A stretch of 5,458 nucleotides of DNA from Cocleimonas sp. (GTDB lineage: Bacteria; Pseudomonadota; Gammaproteobacteria; Thiotrichales; Thiotrichaceae): the NCBI GenBank assembly GCA_023146675.1, contig JAGLBQ010000355.1:1-5458 (forward strand), in the 5' to 3' direction. The notes under the pieces are model-generated. The model searched no databases. It worked only from the letters and a program-made list of their open reading frames with translations, and was not told the DNA's origin. Made by a program: the position numbers and the translations under genes. Positions within the stretch are counted from its first letter, which is position 1, and every line of letters begins with the position of its first letter. This document shows, piece by piece, positions 1-5,458 of the stretch.

Positions 1-2
1 TT

Positions 3-1220
3 TTAAAAAAATCGCCTGAAAGAAAAGAACTCACTAATAAAGCCATTTATTTGGCATTGGCAAATAAAAAAATAGCACTCGCGAGAGAAATTAATAAAGA
101 TTATTTACAACTTGATCCTAATTCTCTTGATGCACTCAATAACCAAACGGAGATTGAAATAGCAGATAAAAAATACACACCTGCAATTCACTACATAAAG
201 AAAATAATAAAAATCACGCCATACGCTTTGAAGCCACGTCAACAATGGGCGCAATTAGAAGAAGAGGAAGGAAATTTCCAGCTAGCACTAGAACTTAGGC
301 AATGGGTTTATAGTGCTAGTAATAAACCAGAGCACTTGCAAAAAGTCATTCAACTAGCACAGTTGGATATTAAAGATAATGGTTTGAAAACATTGCAACA
401 ACTCGCTCACCAACAAGAACTACCCACTCAAGCGGTTTATGATGTATTTTTTCACTTGGTAAATTCTGGACAGAAAGATTTTGCTGAACTGTTTCTTAGC
501 CAATATCTAACAACATATACTGCAAAAGAGGAATTATTAGTAACGCTTGCAAAATGGTACGGTGGTGAGAAACGCTATACAGAGTCATTAAAAACATGGG
601 AGAAGGTCGAAAAAGATTTTGGCAAAAGCAACACATCAGAACTCAATAAATTTGAATTGCTTTGGGCATTAAAGCGTAAGCGTCAAGCGCATCGTCTATG
701 GCGAAGTAATCACCGCAAATGGAGTAAACATGCGAATACAAGACAACTTTCACTGATAGCAGAAGTAGCATGGCGCTATAAATACACAAAGACAGCGTTA
801 TATTATTATAATCGCCTACTAAAAAAACGGTATAAAGGATCTAAAAGAGAACGCCCACTGCAATATATGCGTATTGCCATACTCAATAAAAAATTAGGTA
901 GAGTAAGAACTGCCCTATCAACATATCGCAAAGGATTTATTAGAACGCGTAACCCTAATTTATTAATCAATGGACTACAACTTAGTTTTGATCGAAAAGA
1001 TAACTATCATTTTAAACAACTAACATCTTTGGCAAAAAAACGGAAGCGTCTGTTCCGATCTAAGTCACGTTACTGGCTATTACAAGCCGCTGATGCGCAG
1101 CGAAATAAGCGTTATCGAAAAGCTCTTAAATACTATAAAACCGTTTTATCATTAAAGCCTAGATCTCGTGAAGCGCGTAGTGGCGTCAGAGCCATTAGAC
1201 GTCATTTAAGAAGCAGTTAA
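3..1220 (+). CDS. TPR-repeat protein, 3' part (5' end outside window); possibly a PelB-like scaffold
   Basis: The frame is open from base 3 with no stop before it, so the gene starts upstream; the TTG at 51 is only the first possible start codon inside the window and is unlikely to be the real one. About 405 codons are visible, ending in TAA at 1218-1220. The protein looks entirely alpha-helical, with degenerate TPR units. The clearest is the last one, about 1065-1175 (YWLLQAADAQ, then YRKALKYYKTVLSLKP). Others lie near 160-310, 530-620 and 750-960. The last 136 residues contain 43 Lys/Arg and only 5 Asp/Glu. No membrane segment or beta-barrel is visible. It sits upstream of pelD on the same strand, where canonical operons have pelB and pelC. 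PelB is a TPR scaffold plus outer-membrane barrel, so this could be a barrel-less or split PelB; that is inference from position and repeats. It could also be an unrelated TPR protein. Confidence 0.6.
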   Translation, partial: LKKSPERKELTNKAIYLALANKKIALAREINKDYLQLDPNSLDALNNQTEIEIADKKYTPAIHYIKKIIKITPYALKPRQQWAQLEEEEGNFQLALELRQWVYSASNKPEHLQKVIQLAQLDIKDNGLKTLQQLAHQQELPTQAVYDVFFHLVNSGQKDFAELFLSQYLTTYTAKEELLVTLAKWYGGEKRYTESLKTWEKVEKDFGKSNTSELNKFELLWALKRKRQAHRLWRSNHRKWSKHANTRQLSLIAEVAWRYKYTKTALYYYNRLLKKRYKGSKRERPLQYMRIAILNKKLGRVRTALSTYRKGFIRTRNPNLLINGLQLSFDRKDNYHFKQLTSLAKKRKRLFRSKSRYWLLQAADAQRNKRYRKALKYYKTVLSLKPRSREARSGVRAIRRHLRSS

Positions 1221-1235
1221 TCAATCCTTTCACTG

Positions 1236-1320
1236 CGTTATTCCCTCGTGTTTTAGGCAGAAACCTTAATAGCGCAAGCTCACCCAAATAAAGGTGAGCG
1301 AGGAGCAAGCAGAAATGACG
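1236..1320. repeat. imperfect palindromic intergenic repeat (REP/MITE-like), possible weak terminator
   Basis: The ends are near inverted copies: CGTTATTCC (1236-1244) against GAAATGACG (1312-1320), 7 of 9 positions matching. In the centre is a perfect 7-bp stem, GCTCACC (1278-1284) with GGTGAGC (1293-1299), around an 8-base loop. Termini reading CGTCATT...AATGACG are typical of small dispersed palindromic repeats in proteobacterial intergenic regions. The element begins 15 bases after the stop codon of the TPR gene. The central hairpin is not followed directly by a T run (the nearest lies at about 1327-1333), so it would be a poor intrinsic terminator by itself. Whether it is dispersed in the genome cannot be judged from one copy. 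Confidence 0.35.
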
Positions 1321-1418
1321 TTTATCCTTTTTTCTAATTTAATCTAATGACACCCTGTCCATAAATACCGCTCATTAATCTAGCATTAAGGTGTGTCACC
1401 CCTGCTATATAGAGATAC

Positions 1419-1479
1419 TGATAGCCATACAATCAAACATCCTCTCGTTTGATTGAGAAAAAAGGAGAAATGGCTATCA
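1419..1479 (+). promoter_or_regulatory. nested inverted repeats in the pelD leader, enclosing the ribosome binding site and start codon
   Basis: Two perfect inverted repeats are nested here. The inner one is CAATCAAAC (1430-1438) with GTTTGATTG (1447-1455), a 9-bp stem with an 8-base loop. The outer one is TGATAGCCAT (1419-1428) with ATGGCTATCA (1470-1479), a 10-bp stem whose 3' arm is the pelD start codon and the next seven bases. In the folded RNA the purine-rich AAGGAG would lie in a 14-base one-sided bulge (1456-1469). TCCT in the inner loop (1440-1443) is complementary to AGGA (1463-1466). This would act as a translation-blocking leader if transcription starts upstream of 1419. The pairing is read directly from the sequence; the regulatory role is inference. 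Confidence 0.5.
1462..1467 (+). promoter_or_regulatory. ribosome binding site of pelD, unusually close to the start codon
   Basis: AAGGAG is a good Shine-Dalgarno match but ends only 2 bases before the ATG at 1470, closer than the usual 5 to 9. It supports the ATG at 1470 over the in-frame TTG at 1449, which has no such site in front of it. The hexamer also fits the A-N-GGA core recognised by CsrA/RsmA-family RNA-binding proteins, so it could be a target for translational control; that is inference. Confidence 0.5.
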
Positions 1480-2828
1480 ATACTTTAGCACTGACCAATA
1501 AAAATAATGAGAACCTCTTAAACACTTTAAATACAGCCCTCATTGAAGCAATTTTACTACCCATCATTATCCCTGCAATCATCTGGTTATTTGGTAGGGA
1601 AGATGTTTTTTTTCTGCAAACTGCATTTCCTTGGTTAATACTAATCCCCATACTAACCGCTACACGCTATGGCACATGGTATGGACTTTTAAGCTTGGCC
1701 ATTTTTAGTGTATTTTGTCTTTTTTATGTTTCACAGTTTCAACCTGAGCTCATTCAAAATGCGATCCACATGTTAACGGGAGGCTTACTGTTGGTTATTT
1801 TAACAGGTGGCATTGCTGAACGCTGGAAGAAGCAAACACAAGTACAAGCGCAGGAATTAAAGGACTGTCACAAAACAACAAACCAATCTGAGCAAGCTTT
1901 ACAGCTTTTGCATATATCTTATAGCCAGCTTGAAGAAGAAATGGTGACAACAACACAGTCATTAGCGGGATCACTCCGCCTACTTGAAGCTTCTTTAGAA
2001 CAACCGCGTAGCAAAAAAGATCGTTTAGCGTTAGCAATTGAAAAAATGAACAGCATATTGCGACAATATGAGTGGCTTGAGACTGCGGCTTTTTATCATG
2101 TCAATACAAGAGGTGAGTTAAGACCTACACCTCTTGGGCGCATTGGTATTATTCCCTATAATTTACATCAAGACTCCCTCATCGCAGAAGTCATCAAGAG
2201 CAAGCGATCCATTAGGTTAAGTCGAAAATTAGCGTCATCTTCAGATTTTGCAAACTCACAGTTACAAGCAGCCATTCCAATGATTGATAATAATGGTCAT
2301 CTCTGGGGAGTACTTGCGGTGCAGCGCATGACCTCATCTGCCTTTATACAGCAAAATCTAAACTTACTGGCTTTACTCTGTGGCTATGTTGCCAATCTTC
2401 TAAGTAGCGCTCAACACCCTGTTTCGGATCCAAAAATATTATTTACCGAAGTATCAACCGCACTCAATATTGTATTGAATACCGTGAAATCAGTCACCGT
2501 AATGACCGTAGAAATACCAGAATCATCCTATCAGCAAGATTATCAAACCTTTTTTGCCAGCAAAATACGCGGTGCAAACCGTATCTGGCGACTACAAAAA
2601 AGCAAAGGAGTAACCCTTATTATTTTACTCCCTCTGTTTAATGCAGATAACACAAAACAGTGGCAACAAGATATTGAAAATGTATTTGAAAAACAATTTG
2701 ATGCCAATTTTGATGAGTTAACGATTAAACTCAGCCCCATCCATTTCCGCCAAAAAGTTAATAAATCTTCTTTAAAAAATTATTTTAATAACATAAAGGG
2801 GTTTAGCCATGCGCATCTTATCCGTTAG
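1470..2828 (+). CDS. pelD: PelD, inner-membrane cyclic-di-GMP receptor of the Pel polysaccharide synthase
   Basis: The protein has 452 residues from the ATG at 1470, close to the size of P. aeruginosa PelD. In order it shows four hydrophobic membrane segments (about 24-41, 51-66, 70-88 and 100-116), including the PelD-like stretch FPWLILIPILTATRYG; a Gln/Glu-rich helical, probably coiled-coil linker (about 118-185); a GAF domain (about 188-312); and a degenerate GGDEF domain (about 325-452). The cyclase motif is absent: LQKSKG stands where YGGDEF would be, so no diguanylate cyclase activity is expected. In known PelD this domain binds cyclic-di-GMP through an RxxD inhibitory site and a further arginine, switching on Pel synthesis. 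Here the motif reads RGAN (R367-N370), so Asp is replaced by Asn, and no Arg lies between R374 and R427. Ligand binding may therefore be altered. The 3' end overlaps pelE by 20 bases. A longer form from TTG at 1449 is possible but less likely. Confidence 0.93.
   Translation: MAINTLALTNKNNENLLNTLNTALIEAILLPIIIPAIIWLFGREDVFFLQTAFPWLILIPILTATRYGTWYGLLSLAIFSVFCLFYVSQFQPELIQNAIHMLTGGLLLVILTGGIAERWKKQTQVQAQELKDCHKTTNQSEQALQLLHISYSQLEEEMVTTTQSLAGSLRLLEASLEQPRSKKDRLALAIEKMNSILRQYEWLETAAFYHVNTRGELRPTPLGRIGIIPYNLHQDSLIAEVIKSKRSIRLSRKLASSSDFANSQLQAAIPMIDNNGHLWGVLAVQRMTSSAFIQQNLNLLALLCGYVANLLSSAQHPVSDPKILFTEVSTALNIVLNTVKSVTVMTVEIPESSYQQDYQTFFASKIRGANRIWRLQKSKGVTLIILLPLFNADNTKQWQQDIENVFEKQFDANFDELTIKLSPIHFRQKVNKSSLKNYFNNIKGFSHAHLIR
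2795..2801 (+). promoter_or_regulatory. ribosome binding site of pelE inside the end of pelD
   Basis: AAAGGGG ends 7 bases before the ATG at 2809, a normal spacing, and lies inside the last codons of pelD. It fixes the pelE start and favours translational coupling of the two genes, as expected for subunits of one membrane complex. Confidence 0.6.
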
Positions 2829-3690
2829 TACCCTTATTCTCATCGTAATAGAGCTACTGATCATGACTAGTTTATGGATTGATATACCTTATATCAATCA
2901 TGCGGTCTTACTTATCGCTCATACGTTGACCGCTCTTATTGGTGCCTACTGGTTAAGTCGCCAATGGGAGCAGGTCACCGTTAACAATAATATTAGTTGG
3001 TTTATACTGTTTAACTTTCTCTTTTTTATCCCTGTGATCGGTGCCATTATTTTATGGATGTTTAGCATAAGAAAAAGCTTGCGTAAAAAAACATCAGAAG
3101 CAGAACGTGTTGTCGAAGAAAAACAGCAAGAGAAAAAAGACTCTGAGGTTCATTATTTTTCTGCACCAAAACAACACCACCTTAGTCGCGAAAAACAATC
3201 TCGTGACCTCATTTCAACGCTGGATGATGACACCTATCTCAAATTACTCGTTTCCACACGGCATTTACCTGACAAAGAAGCCTACACCTTACTTAAAGAA
3301 GCGCTCAGCAGTCCGTTTGAAAGTGCTCGCTTGATGGCATTTTCACTTAAAGGTAAACTAGAAGAGCGCTTACAACATGAACTTCAACAAAAAATAGCAG
3401 GATTAAAACAGATAGGAAATAAAAATAATAGTGCCGAACTTCATCTTAGTATTGCTAAAGATTACATTCACTTACTTGATATTGGCTTATTGACAGAAAG
3501 TAATGAAACCTTATTAAGTAAAGCTAAAAAACATTGTATAAAAGCGATTCACCTGAATAATAAATCGGCTTACGCATTTCAAGCATTAAGCAAAATTTTG
3601 AAACACCAAGGACAAAACCAGCAAGCACAACGCGCACAGATAAAAGCCGTTGATCTAGGATTGCCTCTTGATCGTTTATATTCCACTTAG
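2809..3690 (+). CDS. pelE: PelE, inner-membrane TPR adaptor of the Pel synthase complex
   Basis: The protein has 293 residues, somewhat shorter than P. aeruginosa PelE. The N-terminal part is hydrophobic, with segments at about 5-24, 32-49 and 62-86, followed by a positive cluster RKSLRKK (88-94) that places the rest in the cytoplasm. A charged, Glu/Lys/Gln-rich linker (about 95-130) leads to a helical region. Its C-terminal part (about 205-285) is TPR-like, with CIKAIHLNNKSAYAFQALSK and then GQNQQAQRAQIKAVDLG. In the known system PelE is a membrane-anchored TPR protein that bridges PelD with PelF and PelG. Assignment rests on the position between pelD and pelF, the membrane-then-TPR architecture and the tight overlap with pelD; sequence conservation of PelE is generally low. 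Three hydrophobic segments instead of the two usually described would put the N-terminus in the periplasm, which needs a topology check. Confidence 0.88.
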   Translation: MRILSVSTLILIVIELLIMTSLWIDIPYINHAVLLIAHTLTALIGAYWLSRQWEQVTVNNNISWFILFNFLFFIPVIGAIILWMFSIRKSLRKKTSEAERVVEEKQQEKKDSEVHYFSAPKQHHLSREKQSRDLISTLDDDTYLKLLVSTRHLPDKEAYTLLKEALSSPFESARLMAFSLKGKLEERLQHELQQKIAGLKQIGNKNNSAELHLSIAKDYIHLLDIGLLTESNETLLSKAKKHCIKAIHLNNKSAYAFQALSKILKHQGQNQQAQRAQIKAVDLGLPLDRLYST

Positions 3691-3726
3691 GGGTGATAAT
3701 TTAATAAAATGCCAAACTCAACACAG

Positions 3727-3767
3727 AGGTTGGCTACCATTTTAAGACGAGAAAAAAAAGCCAGCCT
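3727..3767 (+). other. hairpin in the pelE-pelF gap
   Basis: AGGTTGGCT (3727-3735) can pair with AGCCAGCCT (3759-3767), giving a 9-bp stem with one G-U pair and a 23-base A-rich loop. There is no T run after it, so it is not a convincing intrinsic terminator. It lies 37 bases after the pelE stop and may act as an RNA processing or stability element that separates pelDE from pelF expression; the role is inference. Confidence 0.35.
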
Positions 3768-3792
3768 ACGCAAAATTTATCCTAGATAAACC

Positions 3793-3820
3793 TTGAGATA
3801 AAAAAATTCTGATCGAAAAT
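3793..3820 (+). promoter_or_regulatory. weak sigma-70-like promoter candidate upstream of pelF
   Basis: TTGAGA (3793-3798) matches 5 of 6 bases of the -35 consensus. GAAAAT (3815-3820), 16 bases further on, matches 4 of 6 of the -10 consensus. In AT-rich DNA such matches arise by chance, so this is only a candidate for separate transcription of pelF. Confidence 0.18.
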
Positions 3821-3855
3821 ACTGCAATATTTAATTCATTTTCCTAAAAAATAAT

Positions 3856-5397
3856 ATGTCTAAATCACCCATAATAATAAATAAACCACAAATAAAAGCA
3901 GATATTTGCCTACTTCTAGAAGGTACTTATCCCTATGTCAGAGGCGGTGTATCTAGCTGGGTACATCAGCTAATCCAAGGACTTCCAAATTATCAGTTTG
4001 CACTCATTTTTGTTGGTGCAAATCGTTCTAATTATGAGCAGAGTTTCTTTGAAATCCCAACTAATGTATGTCACTTCGAGGAGCACTATCTTAATGAAAG
4101 TCTCAAACTAAAAGAACCTAAACAATATGAGCTGGACGAAAACATACTCATTGAACTAAAGGAGATTTATAAATACCTCAATGAAAGCAAGCAAGTACCA
4201 ACGCTTGATAAACTCGCTAACATCAAACTATTGCTACAACACGCAGATGAAATGGAAATTGAGCAGTTTTTTTATAGCCCACAAATTTGGCAGCTGATTA
4301 CCGATAGCTACCGTGAAAACTGCCCTGATCAACCCTTTAATGATTACTTCTGGACAATGCGCTCCATGCATTCGCCTATTTTAGCCTTGTTACGCATTGC
4401 CAAAAATATTCCTGATGCGGGTTGTTATCATACAATATCCACGGGCTATGCAGGTGTTTTGGGTATGTTTTTAAGATTACTCAAAAATAAACCGTTACTG
4501 CTGAGCGAGCATGGTATTTATACCAAAGAGCGACAAATAGACTTGTACCAAGCCAACTGGATAAAAGAATCAAGCAACCACTTTAAAGCAGGGCTAGATG
4601 ACCATATGAATTATCTAAGACGGCTCTGGATGCAATTTTTTGAAGGGCTTGGACGGCTGACCTATAGCGCATGCAGTGTTACTGTCACACTCTATGAGCA
4701 AAATAAACTAAAACAAATTGAACTGGGCGCACGACCTGAACAAGCCATTGCACTTCCCAATGGGGTAAAACTGGAACGTTTTGTAAAGCTACGTGAAAAA
4801 CGTCCCAAAAATATCCCCCCTATTCTTGTCTTACTTGGACGTGTTGTCCCCATTAAGGACATTAAAACCTATATTCGCGCGGTTGGCTTACTCTGCAAAC
4901 AACTTCCTAAGGCAGAAGGCTGGATTGTTGGCCCTGATGAGGAGGAGGAGGAATATGCCGATGAATGCCATGCGCTAGTAAAACAACTTGGATTAGAGGA
5001 AAAAGTAAAATTTCTTGGCTTTCAGAATATTGATGATATTTTACCAAAAGCAGGCTTAATCACCCTAAGTTCCATTAGTGAAGGGCAACCACTGGTTATA
5101 TTAGAAGGCTATGCCGCAGGCGTACCAACACTATCAACCGATGTAGGTTCATGCCGTGAACTCGTCGAAGGACGCGAAGGAGAAGATCGCCAACTGGGAG
5201 AAGCAGGCTCGATTGTGCCATTAGCCAACCCTCAGGCACTTGCAGATGCCGCTGCAGATTTACTCACTAATGAGGAGCGCTGGTATGCAGCACAAGCGGC
5301 AGGTATCGCCCGCGTAGAAAAATATTATACCGAGAAAATTTTTCTGGATAATTATTACAAACTTTATGAAAAAATTTTGGCACCTAAGAAAAATTAG
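3856..5397 (+). CDS. pelF: PelF, cytosolic GT4-family glycosyltransferase that polymerises Pel
   Basis: The protein has 513 residues, full length for PelF. It has no signal peptide or membrane segment, consistent with a soluble enzyme recruited to the membrane by PelE/PelG. The N-terminal half is the PelF-specific region (DUF3492 type), opening with the hallmark LLEGTYPYVRGGVSSWV (20-36). The C-terminal half is a GT-B donor-binding domain of family GT4, with GRVVPIKDI (328-336; R329 and K334 contact the donor phosphates in the family), the segment IVGPDEEEEEY, and the EX7E retaining-transferase motif EGQPLVILE (E409 and E417). The enzyme uses a UDP-sugar to build the amino-sugar-rich Pel chain, which PelG exports. 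The ATG at 3856 places the hallmark motif at the usual distance from the N-terminus, but no Shine-Dalgarno sequence precedes it (CCTAAAAAATAAT), which is odd. All catalytic motifs look intact. The gene stops at 5397; the last 61 bases of the window show no clear start of pelG. Confidence 0.97.
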   Translation: MSKSPIIINKPQIKADICLLLEGTYPYVRGGVSSWVHQLIQGLPNYQFALIFVGANRSNYEQSFFEIPTNVCHFEEHYLNESLKLKEPKQYELDENILIELKEIYKYLNESKQVPTLDKLANIKLLLQHADEMEIEQFFYSPQIWQLITDSYRENCPDQPFNDYFWTMRSMHSPILALLRIAKNIPDAGCYHTISTGYAGVLGMFLRLLKNKPLLLSEHGIYTKERQIDLYQANWIKESSNHFKAGLDDHMNYLRRLWMQFFEGLGRLTYSACSVTVTLYEQNKLKQIELGARPEQAIALPNGVKLERFVKLREKRPKNIPPILVLLGRVVPIKDIKTYIRAVGLLCKQLPKAEGWIVGPDEEEEEYADECHALVKQLGLEEKVKFLGFQNIDDILPKAGLITLSSISEGQPLVILEGYAAGVPTLSTDVGSCRELVEGREGEDRQLGEAGSIVPLANPQALADAAADLLTNEERWYAAQAAGIARVEKYYTEKIFLDNYYKLYEKILAPKKN

Positions 5398-5458
5398 AAC
5401 TAAAGTATCAAGTAAAAGAAAGGTTCACTACCATACACTTTTAATAACACCTTGAAAA

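Noticed and set aside
1315..1347. A 10-residue leader-peptide-like frame (MTFILFSNLI) preceded by GAGGAG
   Set aside because: Its ribosome-site-like bases and start lie in the right arm of the palindromic repeat. There is no run of regulatory codons and no attenuator-type hairpin pair tied to it.
1390..1405. A sigma-54 promoter (GG...GC) in the pelD leader
   Set aside because: The GG and GC pairs are 12 bases apart instead of 10, and the flanking bases do not fit the TGGCAC/TTGC consensus.
1383..1411. A possible pelD promoter with extended -10 TGCTATATA (1403-1411)
   Set aside because: The -10 matches only 4 of 6 consensus bases and the expected -35 position (GCATTA) does not match. It is kept only as a place to look for a transcription start.
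1449..1469. TTG at 1449 as the pelD start
   Set aside because: It lies in the arm of the inner hairpin, has no ribosome binding site, and would make the strong AAGGAG site internal; the ATG at 1470 fits better.
1433..2740. Reverse-strand open frames opposite pelD (1433-1651, 1795-2037, 2543-2740)
   Set aside because: They are antisense to a well-supported gene, have no recognisable domain and no independent start signals.
3709..3789. A 26-codon open frame (starting MPNSTQRLAT) between pelE and pelF
   Set aside because: It is short and poorly supported: the only purine-rich sequence in front (GGGTGA at 3691) is 12 bases upstream, and the frame coincides with the hairpin 3727-3767, which explains much of its composition.
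5398..5458. Start of pelG in the last bases of the window
   Set aside because: A purine-rich GAAAGG occurs at about 5418-5423, but no ATG or GTG follows within the window and the TTG at 5452 is too far away, so no gene can be called.

Overview
The window carries the inner-membrane and cytoplasmic part of a Pel exopolysaccharide (biofilm matrix) locus, all on the + strand: pelD, pelE and pelF. It is preceded by the 3' part of a gene for a tetratricopeptide-repeat (TPR) protein. The DNA is AT-rich, and the Pel proteins match the Gram-negative pattern best known from Pseudomonas aeruginosa. A gammaproteobacterium or similar proteobacterium is the likely source, but no marker here fixes the genus.

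Layout: (1) The window start to 1220 is an open reading frame that enters from upstream, is all-helical and TPR-like, and becomes extremely basic toward its end. It may be a PelB-like TPR scaffold, but no outer-membrane barrel follows its repeats and no pelC lies between it and pelD. (2) 1221-1469 is non-coding. It holds an imperfect palindromic repeat (1236-1320) and then a leader whose nested inverted repeats (1419-1479) can pair directly with the pelD start codon. (3) pelD (1470-2828) and pelE (2809-3690) overlap by 20 bases and are probably translationally coupled. (4) 3691-3855 is a 165-base gap with a hairpin and a weak promoter-like sequence. (5) pelF (3856-5397) is a complete GT4 glycosyltransferase. 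(6) 5398-5458 shows no gene start; pelG would be expected just downstream.

How they work together (known from the Pel system): PelD is a membrane-anchored cyclic-di-GMP receptor, PelE a membrane TPR adaptor, PelF the cytosolic polymerising glycosyltransferase, and PelG (not in the window) the inner-membrane transporter. Cyclic-di-GMP binding to PelD switches the complex on.

The two most interesting observations are that PelD has Asn where the inhibitory-site RxxD motif needs Asp (R367xxN370), with no obvious equivalent of the second binding arginine, and that the pelD leader can fold so that the start codon is locked in a 10-bp helix. Together they suggest that this Pel system may be controlled differently from the textbook one, perhaps more at translation and less by cyclic-di-GMP.
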